The position numbers were made by a program, and so were the translations under genes. The notes under the pieces were generated by a model, which saw nothing but the letters and a program-made list of their open reading frames with translations, searched no databases and was not told the origin of the DNA. Positions 8,904 to 18,217 of a stretch of 64,000 nucleotides of DNA are shown piece after piece. The DNA comes from an uncultured Desulfobacter sp. (lineage in GTDB: Bacteria; Desulfobacterota; Desulfobacteria; Desulfobacterales; Desulfobacteraceae), in NCBI RefSeq assembly GCF_963664415.1, contig NZ_OY761445.1:3188501-3252500 (forward strand). Direction: 5' to 3'. Numbering within the stretch: the first letter of the stretch is position 1; every line of letters starts with the position of its first letter.

Positions 8904-9261
8904 GTATTACGGTAAGGGTGGCGGTATAGTCTTTGGGCGGGATCCTAATGGTACCTTTTTTATGAGTTTCAGGGCAGGATATGGAATTGGAGGCGGTGTT
9001 GGTTACGATCCAAACGGGACAAGCCCTGATCCTTGCAATAGTGATTCAAGCTTTAGTTCTATAGGAGCCTTTGCTGAAGGTAATCTTGCAATAGGACCAC
9101 TTTATGGTGGTGCGAATATTAATGGAGGGGTTACGTTTAAAGAATCGGGAGAGATATCTCCATATACAAACGAAAGCACGCCTTATGGTATAACACCTAA
9201 ATTCAAACCTCTCATTAGGGGAAGCCTTTCTGCTGGTATTGAATATACACACTATTTTTAG
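8904..9261 (+). pseudogene. RHS1 C-terminal tip (3' part of the split gene)
   Basis: Read from the second TATTAC repeat, the frame is YYGKGGGIVFGRDPNG then MSFRAGYGIGGGVGYDPNGT, ending IEYTHYF at 9261. With the IS removed, DGYY and GKGG join in frame, proving that this was the tip of RHS1. It is about 116 residues, Gly-rich and probably beta-structured. No toxin family is recognised and there is no native start codon. Confidence 0.75.
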
Positions 9262-9287
9262 CCATCAAAAATAATTTGGAATTTCTT

Positions 9288-9318
9288 ATGAAATGGAATT
9301 ATTTAAGATTTGGAGTTA
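9288..9318 (+). pseudogene. 5' end of a split membrane-protein gene
   Basis: ATG at 9288 encodes MKWNYLRFGV and is cut by the IS630-type element after the TA target. A second piece lies between the two insertion sequences (10754-10781), and the main part starts at 12471. Joined, they give a continuous 152-residue frame. Confidence 0.7.
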
Positions 9319-10751
9319 TAGTTCCGGTCATATGACTTGATACTTTCATCAATTTCATATAGTATAATCGCTCCGAAGTTTACCTAAAATAAGGAGCAGA
9401 GCCATGGCCCAAGGCAAAGCGCTTACACCAGAAGAGAAAAAAGCAATAGTGGCCTTAAAAAAATATTTTGACCGCACTATAGATGATCTTGAGGAACAGA
9501 AAGAATTAAGTGCGCAGAGGGTGTCAAATGCTCTTGGGTTTGGTTTAGCGACGGTGAAAAGGACTATGGCCGACCATAGCCGTGGTGTAAATTTTGATAA
9601 CGAATTGATTATATATAGAGGACGACCACAACGAGCACTTTCCGATTCGGTGCAGACAATTGTTCGAGAATACATACGCAATGCCAATAAAGAAGGTGCG
9701 TATATGACACTTGAAACGCTGTGGCAGTATCTCGAAGAAGTTGCGCCTGAACAGGAATTTAGCATCCGGACATTAGGCCGGGCACTTGATCGTTGGGGAT
9801 TTACATTCGGTAAAGGGATACGTACTCAGCGGTTTAAAGAAAAAGACCATGTTGTGGTAGCCAGACAACGCTACCTCCGGAGAAAAAGGGCAAATCGAAA
9901 GGGCAAAGGGACTATTCGTCCTGAAGTTTATCTGGACGAGTCCTATGTGAACAAAAATCACAGTACGGATTTTGTGTGGTACTACGACGATGATGGGCCA
10001 TGGATTCAAAAGCCTACCGAAAAAGGGGAACGCTTGATAATAATGAATGCAATCACTAAGGACGGTTGGGTTTCCGGTGCCAAGGTGACTTTCAAAAGCA
10101 CTCGAAAAACTGGAGACTACCACGGACAGATGAATCAAGCGATGTTCTCCAAGTGGTTTGAAGAAAAGTTGCTTCCAAATATCCCTGCTCGCTCGCTAAT
10201 AATCATGGATAATGCTGCTTATCATAATGTCTTGTCACCAGTCTCAGCACCAACCCCTTTATGTAAAAAGGAGAAAATTCGATCCTGGTTGGAGAAAAAT
10301 AATTTTCCCGTAAAGGAAGATTGCTTAAAGGCTGAACTGGTTGATATTTTGACAAGAGTTGGACCGCAACCGACATATTTATTGGACGAACTAGCTGATA
10401 AACAAGGGCATGAGGTCTTAAGGACACCACCTTATCATCCCGAGTTACAACCAATAGAGACATGTTGGGGCATTGTGAAAAATGAAATTGGCCGCAATTG
10501 TGATTTTACAATGAATAATTTAATTCAGCAGCTTGAAAATGCGTTTGGCAAGGTTACCGCCAAGACCTGCGCTGGGTTAATAAGGAAAACTCGTGATATT
10601 GAAGATGCCTTTTGGCGGGACGATGCTGCTCTTGATGAACAAAATTGAGGATCGAGGTAACTGGAATAGTTACTCTGTCTCTTGGGTAAACTTCGAGTGC
10701 GACTATACTACACGATTTGGGGTAAAGTATCAAGTCATATGACCGGAACTA
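9319..10751 (+). mobile_element. IS630/Tc1-type element (1433 bp)
   Basis: Long inverted repeats (TAGTTCCGGTCATATGACTT on the left, the same sequence read from the right end) are flanked by TA at 9317-9318 and 10752-10753. TA duplication is the hallmark of the IS630/Tc1/mariner group. Choosing these exact borders restores the host reading frame. Confidence 0.9.
9404..10648 (+). CDS. IS630/Tc1-type transposase with an inserted helical domain
   Basis: This 414-residue protein has an N-terminal helix-turn-helix region (residues about 30-60) and a DDE core. The candidate acidic residues are D in VYLDESYVNK, D in LIIMDNAAYHN and E in PELQPIETCWGIVK. Between the second and third acidic residues lies about 60 residues of a small helical domain (KKEKIRSWLEKNNF, then LKAELVDILTRV) not found in ordinary short IS630 transposases. 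Similar insertions are, to my knowledge, common in Tc1-like proteins annotated in invertebrates. It appears intact. Confidence 0.9.
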   Translation: MAQGKALTPEEKKAIVALKKYFDRTIDDLEEQKELSAQRVSNALGFGLATVKRTMADHSRGVNFDNELIIYRGRPQRALSDSVQTIVREYIRNANKEGAYMTLETLWQYLEEVAPEQEFSIRTLGRALDRWGFTFGKGIRTQRFKEKDHVVVARQRYLRRKRANRKGKGTIRPEVYLDESYVNKNHSTDFVWYYDDDGPWIQKPTEKGERLIIMNAITKDGWVSGAKVTFKSTRKTGDYHGQMNQAMFSKWFEEKLLPNIPARSLIIMDNAAYHNVLSPVSAPTPLCKKEKIRSWLEKNNFPVKEDCLKAELVDILTRVGPQPTYLLDELADKQGHEVLRTPPYHPELQPIETCWGIVKNEIGRNCDFTMNNLIQQLENAFGKVTAKTCAGLIRKTRDIEDAFWRDDAALDEQN

Positions 10752-10781
10752 TAGTCTCCTTAATTTTATCCTTGGTTTTTT

Positions 10782-12462
10782 GTAACTACTCACCCCCATA
10801 AAAAAATGTCAAAAAACTAAAAAAAAGCTTGACAGGTTTTTGGGAGGTATTTTTTTGAAAAATCAAATTACATCAAAATATCCTCGTGCTACATAATAAT
10901 GTGGCATGCATTTGACAATCACAAAAATTTAATGAAATTTTATCCGATTCGTTGAGAAAATGGATTGTAGGGCAACTCAGGAGGTCAAAAAAAGCTGTGT
11001 TATAATACAAGTATGGCAACGATGAACAAAACCAGTGTTCGAGAAGAAGTCGATCGTGTGAAGCAAGAGTTTGAGCAACTGAGCTTGGCAGGCAAGGTAA
11101 CTCCTGAGGTAAAGGTGTTAATGAATAGCATGCTTCTCGTTGTGGAATTGATCCTGTCTGTTTTTCTCGAAAAGCAAACTCGCAAAAACAGCAAAAATTC
11201 AAGTTTGCCTTCTTCTCAAACGGACAGAGATGAAACTGCCAAACCGACTTCTACCGGCAAGGGAAAGGGCAAAAAAGTCAGTGGTGAAATCAGTAACACC
11301 CGTGTTAACGAAACTGTCACCATTGCCAAAGCTGAAACCTGTGATGTCTGCGGCACACCTTTGGATCAAACTCCTTGCCAGGGGCTCGAACGGCGGACAA
11401 AGATAGACATCGTTTTTGAAAAAGTTGTAGAGCACATTGATGCCGAGATAAAGGAATGTCCCAACTGCAAGGCGACGGCAAAAGGGCATTTTCCCGAAGA
11501 CATGCCCGGAAGTTTACAGTACGGCAATGGACTCAAAGCTTTTGCCATTCATTTGATAATCAGTCAAATGGTTGCTCTCAATCGGGTTCAGAAACAGATA
11601 TCTGCCATGATCGGCACTGTTATCTCCGAGGCAACTTTGCTCAAGTTTGTATGGAGGCTTTATCAATCTCTTGAGGAATGGGAGACAAAATCCATTGAAA
11701 GTATCCTTCATGCCCCTTCCATTCATGTGGATGAGACATCATTCCGGGTGGAAGGTAAAAATCATTGGATTCATGTATATTCTTCAGGAGGAATCACGCT
11801 AAAATTACTTCATCGAAAGCGGGGCAAGGAGGCGATTGTTGATTTGAATATCATTCCCCGCTATGGTGGGGTGATCATCCATGATTGCTGGGCATCATAT
11901 TTATCATATGATCATTGTGGACATGGACTTTGTGGTTCGCACTTATTACGGGAACTGACCTTTATTGTTGATTCCAATCAATACAAGTGGGCCATTAATA
12001 TGAAAAAGTTATTGCAGGAGACTTGTCATATTGTGTCCAAGCGAGAGGATAAATGCCTTACCGATAAAGAATATGCAAATTTGCAGAAACGCTACCGCAA
12101 CATTCTTACACGTGGGGATAAAGAATTACCGGAGATTCCGCCAAAGCCAAAAGGTAAGCGTGGAAAGATAGCCAAATCAGATGCTCATAATCTTTGGGAA
12201 AGGCTGAAAAAATATGAAACAGCGGTATTGTTGTTTGCCAGAGAATCGTATGTCCCCTTTACCAACAATCGGGCGGAGCGTGATCTCCGCATGGCAAAGG
12301 TGAAACAGAAAATATCAGGATGTTTTAGGCGCCGGCATTATGCTCATGCCTATTGTCGAATTTCAAGCTATCTGCAAACAATGGCAAGCCAGGGTATCAA
12401 CCCGCTTGTGGCTATTCAGATGGCTTTGACAGGTAAACTTACAGATATGGGTGAGTAGTTAC
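10782..12462 (+). mobile_element. IS66-family single-ORF element (1681 bp)
   Basis: The terminal inverted repeats are GTAACTACTCACCC and GGGTGAGTAGTTAC, flanked by the 8-bp direct repeat GGTTTTTT (10774-10781 and 12463-12470). The 8-bp duplication and the IS66-type transposase without tnpA/tnpB fit the ISBst12 subgroup. The first 230 bp are noncoding. Confidence 0.92.
11013..12458 (+). CDS. IS66-family (ISBst12-type) transposase
   Basis: This 481-residue transposase has an N-terminal helical region, a zinc-binding segment (CDVCGTPL, then KECPNCKAT, residues about 110-150) and an IS66 catalytic core. The acidic residues are D in IHVDETSFRV, D in VIIHDCWASY and E in FTNNRAERDLRMAKVKQKIS. A TATAAT box lies only 6 bp before the ATG and there is no ribosome site, so the transcript may be nearly leaderless. 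The stop lies within the terminal repeat. Confidence 0.93.
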   Translation: MATMNKTSVREEVDRVKQEFEQLSLAGKVTPEVKVLMNSMLLVVELILSVFLEKQTRKNSKNSSLPSSQTDRDETAKPTSTGKGKGKKVSGEISNTRVNETVTIAKAETCDVCGTPLDQTPCQGLERRTKIDIVFEKVVEHIDAEIKECPNCKATAKGHFPEDMPGSLQYGNGLKAFAIHLIISQMVALNRVQKQISAMIGTVISEATLLKFVWRLYQSLEEWETKSIESILHAPSIHVDETSFRVEGKNHWIHVYSSGGITLKLLHRKRGKEAIVDLNIIPRYGGVIIHDCWASYLSYDHCGHGLCGSHLLRELTFIVDSNQYKWAINMKKLLQETCHIVSKREDKCLTDKEYANLQKRYRNILTRGDKELPEIPPKPKGKRGKIAKSDAHNLWERLKKYETAVLLFARESYVPFTNNRAERDLRMAKVKQKISGCFRRRHYAHAYCRISSYLQTMASQGINPLVAIQMALTGKLTDMGE

Positions 12463-12470
12463 GGTTTTTT

Positions 12471-12870
12471 TTATGTTGGGAAAAATGCATCGGAATCCAT
12501 CCCACAAATCACATCCACCGATGTTTTTATGATGACTTTTTTAGTGCCATTCGCATTGGTGTTTGTAATAGGACTACAATATTTTAATAACTTTTCTGAA
12601 AAAATTTGGGATGCCCCATCTTGGTTTTTAAACCCTTTTACTTTTAAACAACCTTTACAATTTTTTCATTTTTTGACCTTTATATTGATAGCATTTGGAC
12701 TAAGCTCTTCTTTAAGTTTATTTTGGAATGGATTTAATCGTGCACCGGAGGCTATTATGCCCTTAGCGTTAGGATGTGCTTTATTAACAGGTCTTCATAT
12801 TTGTATCTATATTTTTAATAAAAAAATTGCAGATGGAACAACGCATAAAGAAATATATAGAATTTTTTAG
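12471..12870 (+). pseudogene. Main part of a small polytopic membrane protein gene split by two IS elements
   Basis: The frame reads YVGKNASESIPQITSTD and then three or four hydrophobic segments (for example TFLVPFALVFVIGLQYF and FFHFLTFILIAFGLSSSLSL), ending THKEIYRIF. Joined to 9288-9318 and 10754-10781, the gene encodes 152 residues beginning MKWNYLRFGVSLLNF. The open frame from 12451 starts inside the IS66 end and is not native. Its position directly after an RHS tip suggests an immunity protein, but this is an inference with no family match. A remnant of a second copy survives around the IS110 element (26815 and 28575-28630). Confidence 0.7.
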
Positions 12871-13016
12871 GATCAGTTAAACGATCCGTGGTGAATTCCG
12901 GGGTGGAATTACGGGACATGATACATATAAAAGGGTCAAGTCTGCCCTTGACCCATACATGTAAACATATTGATATTCCATAATATTTTAAATATTTTGG
13001 TTCTACACCGGCAGGT

Positions 13017-13556
13017 TTGATGAGCGTGATGACCCTTGAGAAAATCTATGAAGAAGATGATGACGGTTTTACGGAAACCGCCACCACAACCATTGACCGG
13101 AACGGCGCCACAACGACGGTTAAAACCGACTACCTTACCGGCACCACCACGGCAGTCAGCCCTGAAAGCAGAACGGTCACCAGCCTATTCGACCTTGATA
13201 CACTGCTGACAACCCAAACCCAGGTCACCGGCCTGAACGCCATTGAATATTTTTATGACGATTATGGCCGGCCGGCGTCTGTCACCTCGGGAAGCCGCAC
13301 ATCCACCTATACTTACAACTCCCGCGGGAATCTGAACACCGTTGTCGATCCCCTTGGCCTCACCACCTCCTACAGCTACGATCTGCTTGACCGGGTGACC
13401 CGTATTGAAAACCCGGATTATACCGTTACCGAATTTCAATACGATGAAAAAGGCAACATGACAATGCTGACCACACCGGTCCCGGCTGATCACACTTTTG
13501 AATACAACGGTGTAAACAAGGTCTCAAGCTTTATTACACCCCAGAACAGCGTTACC
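13017..13556 (+). pseudogene. RHS2 exon 1 (YD-repeat protein interrupted by a group II intron)
   Basis: These 180 codons contain YD repeats (YFYDDYGRPASVTSGSRTST, then SYDLLDRVTRIENPD), ending QNSVT. The intron follows between complete codons. There is no N-terminal domain. The TTG/ATG codons at 13017 are the first usable starts, but the frame is open upstream to 12984, so the 5' end is probably lost. If the intron splices, this part joins 15809-17482 to give a 737-residue protein. Confidence 0.8.
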
Positions 13557-14193
13557 GTGCGACACGATGTTGCATGATTGTATGTATAGGAGGTAAATGT
13601 AAGACACTGAATATACTCGGTGTATCTCCACCGATTCCCTATGTGAGCGTGCTACCGTTGCGCTGTTGACGGGGTGCGAAGCCTCACCAACAATGTACCG
13701 AATCGGGTTTGAATGGTGACAGGAGAACCCCTCCGGAAATCCCATCCGGTTAAGGGCTAGGGTCGGACAATATGGCAAGATTAATCGAAGAGCTTTAAGC
13801 GCCGTCAGTGAGCGCCTAACCTACTGGGATTAACAGGTTATATGTATACTTCCCTGCGTTTGTATACATGAACAGGATGCAAGTCTGCTAACTGCTTGCA
13901 CGGGATCGTAGTTTCATCGGCGTAAAGGCCTGCCTAAGTTGTCCATAAAGAGCAATCATGTAGAACGTGGAAACGTTGTCACTCCCCATGTGCAATGCAT
14001 GGAAAGCTAACCGCAAGGCAAGCCTGTGGAGGGGCAGCAGTAAGAATTCGGAAAAAGCAAATGCCGTTTTGTAATGAAACGGATAGAGCATGAAACATGG
14101 CTCACGTAAAACCCAAAACCTTCGGTTTTGGAGACATGCGTGCAGACGTCCGATTGGTGTTGACTTGCGAGAGAGTTTGGAGAACCGCTTAAG

Positions 14194-15687
14194 ATGGGAA
14201 AGCAAATGACGGCCTCGGCTGGTGCACCTGTCGACTCTGCTAAGAAATGGGCATCCATTGATTGGAAAAAAGCCCGAGCCGAAGTTAGAAGGCTGCAAAT
14301 GCGTATCGCAAAGGCTGTAAAGGAAAAAAGATGGGGCAAGGTCAAAGCCCTGCAATACTTACTTACTCATTCGTTCTACGCCAAGGCCTTGGCTGTCAAA
14401 CGAGTGACCTCAAATAAAGGGAAAAAAACTCCAGGCGTAGATGGCACCTTATGGAAAGGAGCCAGAGCCAAATGGGAGGCTGTTTTCAGCCTGCAAAGAC
14501 GAGGTTATAGACCGCAACCACTAAGGCGAATTTACATCCCCAAAAAGAATGGTAAAAAACGTCCGTTAAGTATTCCTACAATACTCTGCAGAGCTATGCA
14601 GGCGCTGTTTAAATTAGCTTTAGCCCCAGTAGCGGAAACCATAGGAGACCGTAATTCTTACGGCTTCCGTGAAGGCCGCAGCTGTGCAGATGCAATTGCA
14701 GCAGCGTTCAATGCACTCTCCAAGCCTAATTCGGCTACATGGATATTGGAAGCGGATATCAAAGGGTGTTATGACAACATCAGCCAGGAATGGATGTTGG
14801 AAAATATCCCTATGGATAAAGTCATTCTTAAAAAGTGGTTGACGGCAGGGTATGTGGAAGACGGCAAGCTATACCCCTCGCGCAAAGGAACCCCACAGGG
14901 CGGGATTATCAGTCCCACCTTGTCGAATTTAACCCTCGACGGGCTGGAAAAAGCCGTGCATGATGCAGTTCCCCGTCGATGTAGAGTTAATTTCGTTCGA
15001 TATGCAGATGATTTTATCGTCACAGGCAAGTCCAAACGCCTGCTTGAAGATCAGGTCAAACCAGCAGTCGAAGCGTTTCTAACTGAACGTGGTCTGTCAT
15101 TATCTGAAGAAAAGACCATGATCACGCATATAACAGATGGATTTACGTTCCTTGGCCAAACTTTTCGAAAAACCGGAAATGTGCTGCACATCACCCCGGC
15201 AAAGAAGGGAGTTCTCGCCCTTAAAGAAAAGCTCAGTGAACTGATCCATAAACATGTCGGCGGTCCATTGGAACCATTGGTCAAAAAGTTAAACCAAACC
15301 CTCCGGGGTTGGGGAAACTATCACCGGCACGTAGTCTCATCGGAAACATTTTCTCTTATTGATACGTTTGTTTACGAACAGCTATGGAGAATGATTAAAA
15401 AGCGTCACCGGAAGAAATCCTCAAAATGGTTGAAAAACCGTTACTGGACTGACGGAAAACGCAAGTGGATATTCACTGTCAAGAGCCGAAATAAGAAAGG
15501 GCCTTGCAGTTATCACGTCATTCACCTAAGCTCATTAGGAATAAAACGATATATCAAAATCAAAGCAGATGCAAATCCATATGATCCCGAATACAGTTAT
15601 TATTTCTGGCGTAGACGGAATCAAAAGGATTCACGGTTACTCCCGTCGTTATCGGCCAGGGAGCACCGCCAAAAGCAAGCTGCATGA
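14194..15687 (+). CDS. ltrA: Group II intron-encoded reverse transcriptase/maturase
   Basis: The 497-residue protein has the RT0-RT7 palm and fingers, including the catalytic motif in FVRYADDFIV and upstream motifs YGFREGRSCADAI and GTPQGGIISPTLSNL. A maturase X domain follows (LRGWGNYHRHVVSSETF). The C-terminus has a basic stretch ending ANPYDPEYSYYFWRRRN but no CxxC/HNH endonuclease motif. The protein would therefore be expected to rely on target nicks from replication rather than its own endonuclease. It assists folding and splicing of the host intron and copies it during retrohoming. No lesion is visible. Confidence 0.93.
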   Translation: MGKQMTASAGAPVDSAKKWASIDWKKARAEVRRLQMRIAKAVKEKRWGKVKALQYLLTHSFYAKALAVKRVTSNKGKKTPGVDGTLWKGARAKWEAVFSLQRRGYRPQPLRRIYIPKKNGKKRPLSIPTILCRAMQALFKLALAPVAETIGDRNSYGFREGRSCADAIAAAFNALSKPNSATWILEADIKGCYDNISQEWMLENIPMDKVILKKWLTAGYVEDGKLYPSRKGTPQGGIISPTLSNLTLDGLEKAVHDAVPRRCRVNFVRYADDFIVTGKSKRLLEDQVKPAVEAFLTERGLSLSEEKTMITHITDGFTFLGQTFRKTGNVLHITPAKKGVLALKEKLSELIHKHVGGPLEPLVKKLNQTLRGWGNYHRHVVSSETFSLIDTFVYEQLWRMIKKRHRKKSSKWLKNRYWTDGKRKWIFTVKSRNKKGPCSYHVIHLSSLGIKRYIKIKADANPYDPEYSYYFWRRRNQKDSRLLPSLSAREHRQKQAA

Positions 15688-15733
15688 GGTAAACAGCCGG
15701 GGCGTCCCACAAGGTCGTCCTTTATAAACGCTT

Positions 15734-15808
15734 GAGCCGTATGACGGGAAACTGTCACGTACGGTTCTTAGGGGGGAAAGGGGTTGCAAGGCCCCTGACC
15801 TACCCGAT
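15734..15808 (+). ncRNA. Group II intron domains V and VI
   Basis: Domain V is 34 nt, starting GAGCCGTATG and ending CGTACGGTTC, with a GAAA-type turn. Domain VI (15771-15808) forms a G-rich/C-rich stem, GGGG through CCCC, with a candidate bulged A near the 3' end. Confidence 0.88.
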
Positions 15809-17482
15809 ACTTACACCTACGATACGGAGCGCAAACTCACCAATATCGGCCTGCCCTCCGGTAAAACCATTACCAACATCTATCTCCACGGCAGACTCAG
15901 CCGGACCGTTACCGATGAATGGACCACAGACTATGCCTACGGCTGCATGGACCTGGTCTCCTCAATCACCCGGGGCAGTGAAGCGCTTTTCTACAGCTAC
16001 GACGGCACCCTGCTTACATCCGTCAGCCGGTCAGGCTCTCTGAATCAGGACATCGAACTCGAATACAACAACGATTTCAGGCCCACTGCCATGACCTATG
16101 CCGGCGGCACAGAAAACCTGGACTATGACGCCGATGGCCTGCTGACATCATCCGGCAGATTCTCCATAAGCCGCAATACCGGCAACGGCCTGCCGGAATC
16201 GGTGTCTGACGGCACATTTTCTTTAACACGGTCTTTTAACGGTTACGGAGAAACCAGCGGCTATAACTTCTCAATTTCAGGCAATAATGCCTTCAGCCTT
16301 GCACTGACACGAAACGATGGCAGCCGGATCACCCATAAAACAGAAAGCATTGAAGGGATAAGCTCCGGCACGGCCTATACCTATGACGACAGAGGACAAT
16401 TGCTCACCGTGACCACCGACGGCACCCTTGTTGAAGAATACCGGTACGACAATAACGGCAACCGCACCTATGAGATGAACAGGCTGCGGGATATATCAGG
16501 AAAAACTTTCAGCTATTCTAATGAAGACCATATAATTACCGCAGGAACGGCTCAATACACCTTTGACCTTGATGACCGCCTCAGCAGCAGGACAGATGGA
16601 TCAGAAACCACTGAATATGCCTATTCCTCCACAGGGGAGTTGATGCAAGTGACGATGCCCGATGGAACAGTCATCACCTACACCAACGATCCTTTAGGCA
16701 GACGCATCGCCAGAGCCGTTAACGGCAGCGTTAAGGAAAGATACCTCTGGTCCGGCCTGACCACTCTTCTGGCCGTCTATGACGGCAGCGGCAGCCTGTA
16801 TCAACGCTTCATATATGCGGATGACCGCATGCCCTATGCCATGGAGATGAACGGCAGCACTTATTATCTCATCTACGACCAGGTCGGCTCCCTCAGATTG
16901 GTCACCGACAGTGCGGGCAACACTGTCAAGCGCATTGACTACGATACCTTTGGTAATGTAATAAGTGACAGTGATGAGTCCTTGACAGTCCCATTCGGTT
17001 TTGCCGGCGGCCTCCATGACCGTGACACCACACTGGTCCGCTTCGGGCACCGCGATTACATGCCCGAAATCGGAAAATGGACCGCAAAAGACCCCATCCT
17101 GTTTGCCGGTGGGGATACGAACCTTTATGGGTATGTTTCAAATGATCCGGTTAATTTTATGGATCCGCTAGGACTTTTTTGGTTTAGGCAGGATTGGCAA
17201 AAACCAGGTCAGGTTGGCCGTCCCGATACTATTGTTCCTCCGGGTGGGATAATTAGTGAAACCATAGAAAAACATCTGCCTGCTGGTTATACATTGGGTC
17301 AGATACATGACCTTTTTGTTGGTTTCACCAGAGATATCTTGGGGGCTCCAGATGAATTAGTAAATATTCCTTCAATGATTCCAATGATGCATATGGCGGT
17401 TTGGATAGAATTTGCAAGATCTCAAGGAGTCTTTGATCAACCGAAGCCACAATCATTGAAACAGGAAAATCCATGCAAATGA
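15809..17482 (+). pseudogene. RHS2 exon 2: YD repeats, RHS core and C-terminal tip
   Basis: The frame resumes with TYTYDTERKLTNIG and continues through YD repeats to the RHS core (FGHRDYMPEIGKWTAKDPI, then NLYGYVSNDPVNFMDPLGLF). A tip of about 115 residues follows (VGRPDTIVPPGGIISETIEK, IHDLFVGFTRDILGAPDEL, ending ENPCK). The tip matches no toxin family I recognise. The gene stop overlaps the next ATG (ATGCAAATGA), a layout typical of effector and immunity pairs. ATG at 15947 is an internal methionine, not a likely start. The gene may be functional if the intron splices. Confidence 0.82.
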
Positions 17483-17928
17483 AACAAAATAATCATAAAA
17501 CTATAGTATTCCTGACATTACTAATTTTCCTTGCGGGGTTTGGTACCATTTTCTACAATTATAAAAATGCAAGCGATAAGCTACAGCCTAAAAATCGATA
17601 TATAATTATCAGTCCGCTTTTTTTAATGGCTGTATATAATAATTCCAATAATAAACAATTGACTAAAGACACAGCAAGAGCCTATTTGCATGATCAACAA
17701 TATGCTTATAAGACTTTTGTTGCTTTTCAATGCAGAGTCCCAACAGAGACAATTATGATTATTATAGGCCCGGCACCAAAAATCTGGCATGTTCCTTTTT
17801 TTCCAAAACGATATTTTGTCAAGTTAGAACCAGATTTGTCTCGTGGACTTGATATTATTCTTGAACTTAATCGTGGACTTGATGGAAACTTAGATGGTTT
17901 GAATTCAGAGTTGTTTAGGAAGCTTTGA
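17473..17928 (+). CDS. Candidate immunity protein for the RHS2 tip
   Basis: This 151-residue protein has an N-terminal membrane anchor or signal (KTIVFLTLLIFLAGFGTIFY) and a soluble domain with ETIMIIIGPAPKIWHVPF and RYFVKLEPDLSRGLDIILEL. No family is recognised. The start overlaps the RHS2 stop by 10 nt, implying translational coupling, and its base composition is AT-rich compared with the RHS core. Immunity is inferred from this position alone; the anchor would place the domain outside the cytoplasm. Confidence 0.6.
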   Translation: MQMKQNNHKTIVFLTLLIFLAGFGTIFYNYKNASDKLQPKNRYIIISPLFLMAVYNNSNNKQLTKDTARAYLHDQQYAYKTFVAFQCRVPTETIMIIIGPAPKIWHVPFFPKRYFVKLEPDLSRGLDIILELNRGLDGNLDGLNSELFRKL

Positions 17929-18047
17929 ATGAAATGAGGGGAGAATTTGGGGATCATAGCAAGATAACGCTTCGAATTTACAACAAAAAAACTCTCAAAA
18001 ACGATCTCGAAACAGGCATATAAGTGTTACCGGCCCAAATGTTGGTC

Positions 18048-18107
18048 GGGATCCGTGGGTCGGGCTCATGTAATCAAGGGATCCGTGGGTCGGGCTCATG
18101 TAATCAA
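18048..18107. repeat. Two perfect 30-bp direct repeats
   Basis: The unit starts GGGATCCGTGGGTCGGGCTC and ends ATGTAATCAA; the copies abut. A related GTCGGGCTCA string occurs at the 3' end of the RAYT fragment (18489). They are probably REP-type sequences linked to the transposase. Confidence 0.7.
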
Positions 18108-18217
18108 TTGTAATTACGGTTGATTTTATAAAAGACATACCCTATTTTCATCTTAGAGCCACTTTTTTGGAGGTAATATCATGACTTTAACAAACAAATG
18201 AGCCCCCCTAAATAAAA

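Larger units (their letters stand above)
13557..15808 (+). mobile_element. Group II intron (2252 bp) inside RHS2
   Basis: The 5' end is GTGCGACA, matching the group II consensus GTGYG. The interior has about 640 nt of structured RNA, a reverse transcriptase ORF and a canonical 34-nt domain V at 15734-15767. The 3' end is CCTACCCGAT with a candidate branch-point A at 15802, seven nt from the 3' splice site. The intron is in the sense orientation and its borders fall between codons, so splicing joins NSVT to TYTYDTERKL in the RHS frame. Confidence 0.93.

Noticed and set aside
12451..12870. ORF start at 12451 as a native gene start
   Set aside because: The first codons lie inside the IS66 terminal repeat; the true gene begins at 9288.
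18048..18107. Tandem 30-bp repeats as a CRISPR remnant
   Set aside because: The units abut without spacers and there are no cas genes nearby.
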